A program made the position numbers and the translations under genes. This document shows, piece after piece, positions 9,868 through 20,041 of a stretch of 64,000 nucleotides of DNA (positions are counted from its first letter, which is position 1; each line of letters opens with the position of its first letter). Origin of the DNA: Periconia sp. R9002 (taxonomy: Eukaryota; Ascomycota; Dothideomycetes; Pleosporales; Periconiaceae); contig JAMAHW010000023.1 of NCBI GenBank assembly GCA_023627715.1, forward strand, positions 186,001 through 250,000, in the 5' to 3' direction. Below the pieces are notes generated by a model. It saw nothing but the letters and a program-made list of their open reading frames with translations. It did not search any database and was not told the DNA's origin.

Positions 9868-11417
9868 CTCGTTGAAGAGCAATAATTGCAATGCTCTATC
9901 CCCAGCACGACAGAGTTTAACAAGATTACCCAGACCTTCTGGCCAAGGAAAAGAACTCGCTGGCTCTGTCGTCGTCGCTCCAGAAGCCCAATACGCCAGT
10001 CAAGAAGGCATCGATTTGAGAGAAGTCGTTCACGAGGTCGGTCGAGAAGTCCAGTACATCATTCGAGAAGATATTGGTCCCTTGGTCCCTAAGAAGCCGT
10101 ACCCGAGATTACAGACGTAGCTTAAGAAGCCCACTTGCAACCGCACGGGATCGTCAACCTACGTCGGTCGAGCATTCGCAAAGACCTACACCTTTTCCGT
10201 ACCCACGTACCAGAAGGACGATATACCTTCCTCAGCATCCTGCTGCTCCTTATCCTGGCGCAAGCGGTTCATCTGCAATTTACCATATCCACTACGTTAT
10301 CACTCAAGAAGTCCACTACAGTATCGCTCAAGAAGTCCACAGCGTTATCACTCAAGAAGTCCACTACTTCGCTCGAGGAGCCCACGACGTCACTCAAGAA
10401 GCCCGATACGTCGTTCACGACGGCATCCGTCGAGAAGTTCATGAAACCATCGATCGAGAGGATATCTGTAGAGGGCACTCAATGTGGAAGGGTGGATATG
10501 GGTATACAAGTGATTTCTGCGTAAGGCTACCTAGGAGGGTGGCGAGGGCGAGGTGTACACCTGTGGGGTACGCCAAGCCGGAGATTTATAAATTTTTCTA
10601 TTACTTTAGTTTTTCCTTGGGGGGGACATGGAGGGCGCTCCCATAGGTGAAGTATTGGATCTATCTCTCCGGTTCTGAAAAGGTTCCACGACCAGCAAAA
10701 CGTCTACTAGAAGTTGTCGAAGAATCTCCAGGGCCGCTACCAGCATACTTCACGCTCACACATGAGGGTCTTTAGCCGGCATAACTGATCCGGCTGAGGT
10801 TCAGCCGAGGGCTAGGGTTCGAATGTTTGAATCATTTGCCAGTTCTACCGTTTCGCCTCTCAGTACTGCTGCTGGTTCTGGGTCAGCATTCAACATGGGA
10901 ATCCAATACAGCAACGAGGATACGGTGCAAGTCACTTGTGGAAACACTTTGGTGTGGAAACAGTGTATTGCTATCGATGATCAAGTTTTGGTAAACCGTT
11001 CCCTCTTTTCTCTCCCTTGGGGTGCTTCTGTGAACCCATTCAGCTTCCACCTGAGTGGGCCACATCGCACCACTACTCATTCCTTCTGTCCTTCCTTTTG
11101 TCTCCTTCTTCCACTGCCTGGCGTTATTCAGCATTGTCGTTTGTTGTAAGGGTATCGGGGGGGCATACCTCAATGGTGTGAGCCGTCTTGGGGCCCTCTT
11201 GGTGTTGTACGTTTCCTCGTGGTTCAAGGTTAGGTGTTGTGGCTCCGAGCTGGACGCTGAGCTCGAGATGTCTTGTCTTGAGGCTGACGCCGACGCCGAC
11301 GCCGAGGACGGCTACATGATATGGAATTCAATACAGCAACGAGGATTGCAGAACCGGAGTCCAAAATATAGAGAAAAAGAAAATTCCGGGGTGGTTTTAT
11401 CACCTTACATACACGTT
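9868..11417. other. Segment between the two duplication copies
   Basis: About 1.55 kb lies between copies A and B. It contains a decayed RS-repeat coding relic (9886-10470), a non-coding stretch, and a 27-base motif present twice (10895-10921 and 11321-11346, core CAATACAGCAACGAGGAT). An open frame at 10823-11149 shows no domain. The segment looks like inserted, degrading DNA. Confidence 0.5.
9886..10470 (+). pseudogene. Relic of an arginine/serine (RS) repeat protein
   Basis: Reading across all three plus frames gives successive RS-type stretches: RRRSRSPIRQSRRH and RSRGRSRSPVHHSRR in the first frame (to about 10080), RSRTRDYRRSLRSP in a second, and YRSRSPQRYHSRSP and RRHSRSPIRRSRRH in the third (about 10304-10430). 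At the DNA level a unit with core TCAAGAAGTCCA recurs every 21-24 bases. The frame switches twice, stops interrupt it, and no start or RNA-binding domain is visible. RS domains belong to splicing factors and related nuclear proteins, so this is best read as a fragment of such a gene broken by frameshifts. Confidence 0.6.
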
Positions 11418-11683
11418 CGAGTGAGATGGGGGTTCTTGTTCAGAATGATAGGTTTGTGGTTTTGGAGAGGGTTGGTGAGGAGTAGGGGCGTGTGGATGGG
11501 GAGAGAGGCGTTGTAAGATTTCCGCGGGCGGGGGGAGGGGGAGGGGAGTCGAAGCTATGAACAAGGATGAGAGGTGGTTTGAAAAATTGCTGTTCAAGTG
11601 TCCTGCCTAGGTTTATTTACATTTCTAATCTATATTCAGCCAACCCAGTACTCCTGTGTATGCTCATGGAACTTCCGTGGAAG
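11418..11683 (+). repeat. Segmental duplication, copy B (decayed)
   Basis: This is an imperfect copy of 9527-9821. It keeps the core GATGGGGGTTCTTGTTCAG, the AATGATAGGTTTGTGG stretch, the TTTATTTACATTTCTAATCTAT stretch and the end CTTCCGTGGAAG. A base loss in a G-run shifts the SDR frame and there are further substitutions and deletions, so it no longer codes. It ends one base before the DRE2 stop codon on the opposite strand. Confidence 0.85.
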
Positions 11684-11684
11684 T

Positions 11685-12687
11685 CTATAGTTGGATATCA
11701 TTGTTCAACAACCGCACCTCTTCACCTGGCTTGAACGCCGGCAGTCCAATGTATGGGCAGCCGTCACACCTGAATGCGTCACCCAGTGCACAGTTTCCGC
11801 AGCTACCGACTTTGCCCTGAACCGTGAAGTCCACCTCGGCGAGATCGTCGGCATCCAGCTTCATCGTGTTGAGGGCGGCGTCGGCGTTTGCACGTTTGGC
11901 AGCGTCTTCCGCCTCGAGCCGTTCCTTCATACCACATGTGCAATCTTTGCACGCGCGTCGACGCTTGCCAGGCTTGGGGCGGCATTCAACAGCTACATGG
12001 CGCGTCAGATGAATTCTCAAGGCTTACGAGGCAAGCTAGAAACTTACGTTGAATGACCGGGCGTGCCATATCCTCCTCTGTCATGAGATCGTCCTCGTCA
12101 ATCAAATCGTCATCCTCGCCGGTGATGTCCAAGTCATCGCTAAAGTCCACAAAGCCCACACCGGCAGGCTTCATAGGTTCAGGCTCTTTGCGTTTTCCAT
12201 TTAAATTGAGTGGCACGGTGTCGTTCCCGTTTGTAGTTCCGTTTGTGGACCCATTTGCTGCGCCATTCGCCTTCTTTCGCAATTTCAAAGGTATCGATAC
12301 GCTCCCTGCATCCTCCGGCTTGGTCATGCCATCACTGCCCTCCACAAGACCCGCAAGGATCGCCTCCGTCTTCTCCGCTCCGCCAGCAGCGCCGAAAACG
12401 CCATCCTGGCTTCTCAAGTATCCGCCCGGCTTGAGGGTATCTGCAATCTTGGACATGACATGGCGACTCAGCAGTTTGTGGTTTTCGCGCGTGGTCCCAT
12501 CAGCGTCGGTGAGCAAAAGGACAACATCATATGTGGAAGCGGGCAATTGGACGAGGCCGGCAGCTAGACGATCCAGCATCTGCAGATCTGCAGAAGAGCG
12601 GTCATGGATCTCGTAGACCTTGTCGAGCACTTCTGGGTGTGCGGATATGGAGGGTGGGGCGAGAAGGAGAGTGCGGGGCGTGGCCAT
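11685..12687 (-). CDS. DRE2: Fe-S cluster assembly protein Dre2 (anamorsin/CIAPIN1)
   Basis: Exons 12687-12048 and 11992-11685 on the minus strand, with a 55-base intron, give 315 residues. The N-terminal 130 residues form the methyltransferase-like domain ([21 protein letters not shown]), followed by a disordered linker with acidic runs. The C-terminal CIAPIN1 domain begins RPVIQP and carries both cysteine motifs: [17 protein letters not shown] (2Fe-2S type) and [17 protein letters not shown] (twin CxxC). Dre2 works with the diflavin reductase Tah18 to pass electrons from NADPH in cytosolic iron-sulfur protein assembly, in the cytosol and mitochondrial intermembrane space. The frame across the intron gives IQP, as in orthologues. 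The stop codon almost touches duplication copy B, so its 3' UTR runs through duplicated DNA. Confidence 0.95.
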
Positions 12688-14009
12688 GATGCAATCAGAG
12701 AGCCCGTAGGATTGCGACTCGGAAGTTTCTAGATGGTGCTACAAAGGGAGATCAAGTCAGTCAAAGGAAGAATAAGGTAGCGCAACGAACAAAAGAGGCA
12801 GGCGAATAGTGGGTAGGCAGATAATCAGTGTGAATAATTCACTGACTAATTCCGACCGGCGTTGACCCCACCAGATGACAGAAATGAACGCACGCACGTA
12901 CCCAGCCGTATGGCCGATTCCAGGTGCCGGGTTGAAAGAAACAAAGGAGGTTGTGGGAATGCAGAGGTTAGGTGAAGAAGGTTTCTGGTAAAGATATGGG
13001 AGGGTAGAAGTGGTGGTGAGGCATGGCGGGATAGATTAGCAAGCAACGCGCCCGCGTCGAATGACCTTTTTTGTTTGGGCGATCTCGGAGAAGGGCAGAC
13101 AGCGGCGGCAGGGTCATGGAATATTCTAGTGGGCTGATTCGCCACACCACCGAGACCGTCCGGGCTAGAGCGGTTGCAGTTAGAGGCGTCATGCCCACTT
13201 AATCCGGGGTAAACCGCCGCAAAGGAGCTAGCTAGGTACTGTAGCTACGGTACGCCTGCCAGAGTCCAGACGGTACCAAGGTACCTCTTTACAAGTACAT
13301 TCGTGTTCGTACTTCAACTGCTGCACCGGCGATGCGGGGAAGGTAGCCGTTACAGTTTGAGGATTCCATGGCATTCGACGCTTGCAAGCTGTTGCACTGG
13401 AGTGGACGAGGCATCGCGTGCAAAGTACAATGGCCTCGTCGAATGACGTATGCGTGTGCTTCTCGACCTCGCAGAGGCCATCTCGCATTGACACGCAGCC
13501 TCATCTTGAGCCCGAACAACCGGCCCGTCCGTGAACGGGCAATCCCTCTATCCACCGTGGCTGTAACGACAGCTGAGTAGAGTATAAAAGAGGGGGTGGT
13601 GGTTCCTCAACCTGTACCCCGCCGTAGCTCATCGCGTGCTCCTTCTTCCTGTGTCCCTCATACCACTTGACCAAACACCATCCAATCTGCATCAATAACT
13701 ACCAAGTACCGTTCAATTACCACATACTCAATTCCCACGTAACCGCTTCCGACCGGCAACCCGAACTCGGCTTGAGCACAATTCGCTGCAAGGTACGGCG
13801 TTACTGCGTTCCAATTCCCACCGACGCCTCCTCATCGTCACGCCATTGGTCCAAGCCCCATCACGAGACCATCCTCCAGTTGATCTTCCAATCCGGCCCA
13901 GAGCTCCTCTTCCACTTGCTTCCTCACATCTACCTACCTAACTATCTACCACAGCCTCCTTCATCAACTCTCATCATCGCACTTCTTCATTCAAACCACA
14001 CTGCACAAT
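12688..14009. other. Divergent promoter region of DRE2 and the STF2-like gene
   Basis: Long leaders and promoters for two divergent genes. A TATA-like element lies at 13583-13589. The CT-rich, upstream-ATG-bearing sequence from about 13600 to 14010 looks like a transcribed leader of the STF2-like gene. No further gene is seen. Confidence 0.5.
13583..13589 (+). promoter_or_regulatory. TATA-box-like element of the STF2-like gene
   Basis: A TATAAAA heptamer lies about 430 bases upstream of the split start codon, in front of a CT-rich leader. This is typical of strongly or stress-expressed fungal genes. Confidence 0.4.
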
Positions 14010-14648
14010 AGTAAGTTCACCTCCTCTTTGATATCAATCTCCTTCCCCTCCTTCCGTCCTCTCGTATACCTACCTGCGAGATATGCTTTCCGTTAACCTC
14101 ACTAAATCGGGGCATCATCCTACACATCCGCGTACTCCTCAACTAACCATTGAGTAGTGACTCGCTCCCACAAGTACACTGACCGTGACCATGCTGGTCT
14201 TGCTGATGGCACGGCTGCTCAAGAGGAGCATCTTCCTCGATACTTTGCCAAGTCTGGCCATCCCGGAGAGGACCCAGCAAAGGTGAAGAAGAATGGCGGC
14301 GGCAAAGGCAACTGGTAAGATCCTCCAGCCTCATCCCCAGCATGCAATTCCCCTTCTTTGCAATCACATACTGCCATTACCTCTGCTTCACGGAATCTGT
14401 CTAACCAGATCAGGGGCCGCGAGGGCGACGAAATCGTCGAGATGGGCTTCAACATGGCCAATGCCCGCCGCCGAAGCAACTCCAGCACACTCGCTGCCAA
14501 AGACTTCAAGACCAAGTTCGAGACCATCGAGCCAGAGCCCGTCTTTGAGGAGGAGCTCCACGGTCCCATGGGCGCCGAGCTTGATAAGCAGAGCACTACC
14601 TCTAGCACCAAGTCCGTTGAAGAGGAGGATGGTTCCAAGAAATTGTAA
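14010..14648 (+). CDS. STF2-like small protein; start codon split by an intron
   Basis: Exons are 14010 (only the A of ATG), 14158-14314 and 14414-14648, giving 130 residues. Introns of 147 and 99 bases have good ends (GTAAGT..CTAACC..TAG; GTAAGA..CAG). The spliced start reads ATG-ACT-CGC (MTRSHKYTDRD). Conserved features of the fungal Stf2/Tfs-like family are HLPRYFAKSGHPGEDPAKVKKNGGGKGNWGREGDE and a Ser/Arg block ARRRSNSS. Yeast Stf2 stabilises the inhibited F1Fo-ATPase and acts as a hydrophilin in desiccation tolerance; the role here is inferred from the family. No other ATG in the right frame precedes the conserved block, and the splice fits exactly, so the split start is well supported. 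A 114-codon frame in the leader (13667-14011) may be a regulatory upstream ORF or chance. Confidence 0.85.
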
Positions 14649-15828
14649 ACGCCTCCCCCGTGGACCTCGAAAGAGGTCACACCGTGTTGCATCAGCAGCA
14701 CGGACGGCAAATGGTTTGGTTTGGGATACTGTCGGCGGCGAGTCAACTGGGATATGTTCACTCGACGGCGTCCGATGCCTACCATCGTCTATTTGTCGAA
14801 TTTCAAGTCAAGCGCTGAAGCAGCTCGCTCACAATATATGTACTATCTCTTCGTAACGGCTGCTATTCGGCTCAGCGGGACGACACCTGTACGGTAATCG
14901 GAATCGGGTCATATCTTTCCTTTGTCCCTTTGTACTAGCGATCCTGCTATGGATCAGATGATTGATGGTTTATGTCACAATTAACGTAAAACAACAAATG
15001 GATGCCAATTGTCCACAACGTGTGCCTTTGATCGTGACTGTCCGCATGTACATGATATCTCTGTGAATGGATTGTACCATTTGTGACACGCTCACCCCCC
15101 CACCCGATGCCAGAGATGTAGACACCATCCCGCGGAAGACATTTAACCTACCACTTGCACGTCATGGGAACCAGTGCCAAATACTAGGTCAGTGCTAACG
15201 ACTCTGTGCCCGGCGTAACGAAGTGCACGCAGGAGGTGGTGTCGTGGCGCGACGCTGTTTAGGGAGGTTGGTTATGCACCGTATGTTCAACTCTGGATAC
15301 GGAATTGATTGATATCAAGATACTACGTGGTGTGGCGTATTGAGATAGTAGACTTTTGAACCGCGATATAGGAACTCTACAATTAAATAAATGCCCAGCA
15401 GCACACCTCCTCATCCAGTAGCCTACCTCTCAGCTACGTACGGTTCCGCGGACAATCAGGCGCCGCTACTCGTACCACACTAGCGAGACTGATGATGTAC
15501 ACATGTTTTAGTATGTGCTCAACCTATCAGCATGGATCAAAGGTCGAACTTCACTTGAACATGCCAAGTCCCGAGAGGTGAGAGAGTGCAATTTTCGATA
15601 TCGAAGCGTCGTTGAATTTATCTAGTAACGCGAGCGACAAGGATAATGTGTACCTGAACCAGCGTGCCAAATCCGTTTAAGTCCGTAAGCACGGACGCTA
15701 TTTTCTGCCAGCAGCATCACGCTTGACAACACAACTGCGCTCCACCCCCAACGAGCGCCCCATTGCGCATCGACAACCATATCCGTTTTTCGTCGGGCGA
15801 CACTCGAAAACCCAACGTACGCGTCAAT
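14649..15828. other. Intergenic between STF2-like gene and NUP133
   Basis: About 1.2 kb with no ORF of note, no repeat and no RNA gene that I can see. It holds the 3' UTR of one gene and the promoter of the next. Confidence 0.5.
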
Positions 15829-18800
15829 ATGTTTTCCGTTGAGGCTTCCACGGGAAGCGCGCGCAGCTCGCTGCGAAACTCACGGCGCCGGCCGCGCAAC
15901 TCAGAGGGAGCACAGCAACCGCGGAGGAAGAGGAGCAAAATAAGTGACGAAACCTACATTGCCCTGGCTGAGGCCAAGGCGAATGGTAATGGAAACGGCA
16001 GTTTGGCGATGAATGGCGGTGCAGTGGAGAGCGTCGAGAACAGCATGGTCTTGGTAGACATGCCGGTGCGCGAGAAGAAGACCCAACCGAAGCGCGCACT
16101 AAAAGAGGATACTGCCATGTATCTGGTACGTACCCGCCCGTTGAGATGGGTTGCGCGTGTGCTGACCATTCCATCTAGAACAAAAACGAAAACTACAGCG
16201 TCAAGAAGCTACCTAGCTTCCCACCAAACATTTCCAGCGAATCGAGTACGCACCCTCGCTCTTGTTACTATGCAATCAGCTAACTCGGTGGTATAGTTCC
16301 ATTCACCGCCTCCGCCCTCACATCCGCCAATCTGGCACTCGCGATAACCGCTGATCAAGCCTTGGTTTGGGACTACAACAACCCTCTAAGCTCAGCCAAA
16401 GTCCTCACCCTACCCTTGCCTTCCACTTTGAAAGGATCGGATCCGCTACCGCTCGGTTCGATCGTCCGAAATGGCCCCGCGAACGACTTCGGCGTGGTTG
16501 CAGTCGCACCGGCGAACGGGAGGATTGTCTTCTGGGAAAACGTGGACAGCGCCGAGGCACGAGGCCATTTTGCGCAGCGTCACCAAGGCGTCGAGGGCTC
16601 TATTAAGCTGTCGGTAGGAGAGCGCATAATAAAGCTGGTGGACATTGAATATGCTGGCTACATTCTCGTTCTCAACACGGGCAGACTTGCGCAGATGACT
16701 CTCCGAGACTCTCAAGGACGACCCAGCATTTCCATCACGTTTATGGAGTACCCGAATACCTCAAGCGGAAGTCTTTGGGGGCTCACTAGGTACTTGTCTA
16801 GTACCCGCAAAACCATTGCTTCGGTTCAAGCTCGACCATCCGAGTCCAAGGGCCAAATGGAGGTCATCACAGCGACAAAGAATGGCGTATTTCAGCTCTG
16901 GGATCTTAGCTGGTCCGGACAGCAGATATTTAAGCGGGAGCTTAACGTACATACGGCCGTGCTCAGCTCCATTCAGCAGGGCACCGCTCCCGAGACTCGC
17001 GGGGAACAGAGCGCGCACATACTGGATTTCTCCATCATGCAGCAAACACACTTGGATGGGGGCCTCAGTCTTTTGACACTGGTAGCGCTATCAGGGAGCA
17101 ACACGATAGACTACTTTCTTTTGGAGTTGGATGTATCGGAGAACACTAGTACAGTTCTCAGGGCCATACCCCTCAAAAACTTCCATCAATCCGAGATACC
17201 AAAAGAACCAACTGGAACCCTTCTGTTCCCTGAGCCCGGTCACACGGCATTTGTTCAATTCCCGACAGGTATTGTCGTGGCCTCACTTGCAGAACCCGAG
17301 GAAAGTCCAGAAGCACAGCTTTTTGCAGATTCTGGGAGCTCGATGCTACCCTTCCAAGACACTGTATATTTCCGAGGAGACTCTGTTGTCCATGTTGTCG
17401 GTTACGCTACTCAACAGGAGACGCGCAAAGACAAACGTGCAAGGGCGCTCTTTTTCATTCAAGACTTTGGTATGGTGCAACTCGAGGCACTTCCTCCCCC
17501 AAGTAGTGAAGACGATGATAGCCGACGGAAAGTCACTGCCTTCAGCAAAATCCTGCAAGCGACGTTCTTCGCCAAGGTTCCCGGGACGATCCTGGATTTC
17601 TCTACAAAAGCGAGATACGACTTCGCGCAAGCAGATGTCGAAAAGGCAGCCTTGCGAGTCAGCTCCGGGATACTGTCGTCATCTTTCGAACATTTCGAAC
17701 GGGAAACATCCTCAATGGAAGAGCTATTCCGCAAACGTTCGTATGCTCTCCGGAATCTCAACGAGCACTTGCGATCAGATTATCAGCCTCTTTCTTTCAC
17801 AAACAAATGGGAACTCTTGTGGCACGCAGAGAAGCTCTCGGCGGCTGCACAGTTATGGAAATGGTACCAGGCCAAGCTTCGCGAGCAGGAACTGCACCCC
17901 GAAGCCTTTTCGGAGAAGGTCCTCATGAACGATATCGTAAAGGCCCTCAACGAAAAGTACAAATCTCCGCCAGACGAGACCGAGACAGACCGCGTCCGCC
18001 AATTTTTTGCCAAGAATATTGAAAACATTGGCGTCTTGATACCATGGGGTTGGAATTATCTTCGCATGTTCTACATGAGCAACGAAAGCAAACAGCGTCC
18101 TGCGATTATGCAGCGACTGAGCGAGGCAAACGACGTCTTACTCACTACCCTTGAAGCAGGCTTCAGTTACCGGCATCTCAATTGTGAGAGGTACGGGCTT
18201 GATCCGACTTCACTCCAAGACGGTATTCTGAAGCCCCATCTTGGTTATGATGCTCTGCCCCAAATTTGGACGTCGTCGCATAACATTGTCACGTCCGTTC
18301 GTAGTCTAGTCGACGTAGGGCGCAATCTTGCAGAGGACAGTTTTGAACAACGTATTGAAGAAGACCTTGCGCAAAAGATCGCCAAAGACAATCCTCGCCT
18401 TGTCAGGATGGGCTGTCAGACTCACATTGAGCGATTTCAGTGGGCCCTTGATCAGAGTGATGAGAAGACCAGGGAAATGGGCCAGACCCTTCGCACGGAA
18501 TGGGACACCAAAGTTCGACCGGGCCATATCTACGGGCTGATGAGCATCGGCTTGGCTACGGATGGAATGAACCTCGCCGAACGATATGAGGACATGCCCA
18601 CGCTCGTGAAGCTGATATGGGATGAAACATCCTACCTCGAAATGGCCAAAATGGAATGCGAGACCAAGTTCCAAGAAGCCGAGATCAACATTAAACTGAA
18701 CAGGATTAAGGAGCGCGTTTCTCGGTATTTCTCAGAGTACGGCAGAAGCTTTGCTGAAGCATACTACGACAAACACATTCTGGAGAACCAGGCGGGCCGG

Positions 18801-20041
18801 CTCTTTGAATCTGACATAGCGGAAAACCAGAAACTATTCACAAAGTATTTGGCTTCAGACTCTACGCGTTCGAAGCTTCACTGGATCAACCAGGTCGGAC
18901 TAGGTGATTTCGATACTGCCGGTGTGGCTCTCTACAAGGTCGCCAAAAACTTTGAAACCAACGCCTGGTCCAAACGGGTAGAGCTTTCCCTATCGAAATT
19001 GGCACTGATGTGTAAAGACCAAGCCGACACCCCTCCATCCGAGCAATTGTTCCCTACGGAATTTCTGCCGGCACGCAACCGAGAGGAGAAGACGCGCAAA
19101 AAGATAGAGATTGTCAACATGAGCGCAAAGAACCTGCTCGAAGTGTCCAAGCTCCAGGATTTGGTCTACGAGAGCTTGAAACCTACCATCACCGGAGCAC
19201 TAGACGATGAATCGGCAATCGAGCTGTTGATGTCTGAGTTTGGGCAAGGCCGCCTGAAAGACCGACCCGCTCTCCAGTCCCTCCTCAAGCAAGGTTTCGA
19301 CGAACTGATTCATCATAGGGCGATGGACCCTACTCTTCTGATCGACGTCCTCACTTTAATGAACTCTGAAAACGGTGCAGAAGTAGCCAATAATTTTGTT
19401 TTCGCCTTGCGCGTCCTGGGTCTTGCCTGGGAAGCCACGCAGCGTACCACCCGCATGGGTCTAAAGGGTCTTATCTGGAAGCGTCTTCTCATCCAGGACG
19501 ACTGGGAGCAGATCAACAGCATGAACGAGATGTCACACGACACGCTGAACGAGTTCCTTCTCTCCACGAACCTCGGATGGGTTATGAAAGAGATGTTGGA
19601 ATACAACTGTAGGTCTCACTTCTATCTTTCCATGTTTCCATGACAAGACACTAACACAAACCTGCCACAGCATCCGACAGCCGCTTCGACGTTATCTGGT
19701 TCCAAGGCTGGGCCGAGCTGTCCGGCAAAGGCTGCACCGACGGCGAACTCTGCATCCGCTTCCCCTCTGAAGACCTCCGCCAGCCCATCATGCGCGAAAA
19801 CGCTTTCGACGAGTCCATCTTCACTCAGTACATGCAGAAGCATAGGCTCCAGCGGTGGATTGCGGCGTGCATGCGGGCCGCGAAATGGGCTGTCAAGGGT
19901 GGCGTAGAGGGAGAGGAACAAGATCGTGACCTGTTCCCGGGTCTAGATGGAACTGATGAGACGGGAGCTGAAGAAGCGGAGGGAGAGCAGAGCGTGGTTC
20001 TCCGAGAGAGTGTAGAAGAGGTTGTGATGGTGAATTCGTGA
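15829..20041 (+). CDS. NUP133: Nuclear pore complex subunit Nup133
   Basis: Exons 15829-16125, 16179-16245, 16297-19608 and 19671-20041 (introns of 53, 51 and 62 bases, all in phase) give 1348 residues, the usual size for a fungal Nup133. The N-terminus is basic and disordered (RRRPRNSEG, PRRKRSKIS). Residues about 100-540 form the Nup133/Nup155-type beta-propeller (e.g. LAITADQALVWDYNNPL, GVFQLWDLSWSG). The rest is the alpha-helical solenoid of the Nup133 C-terminal family (WELLWHAEKLSAAAQLWKWY). Nup133 is part of the Y-shaped Nup84/Nup107-160 scaffold on both faces of the nuclear pore. The ATG at 15829 (MFSVEAS) is preferred over the in-frame one at 15763 because it starts the family's N-terminus. 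The acidic tail (TGAEEAEGEQ) is lineage-variable. Confidence 0.92.

Noticed and set aside
10816..10830. GGGTTCGAATG resembling a tRNA T-arm
   Set aside because: No acceptor stem, D-arm or anticodon arm can be placed around it.
13667..14011. 114-codon frame in the STF2-like leader as an independent gene
   Set aside because: No domain, its stop codon overlaps the splice donor, and the CT-rich leader gives Ser/Pro/His-rich sequence by chance. Kept only as a possible upstream ORF.
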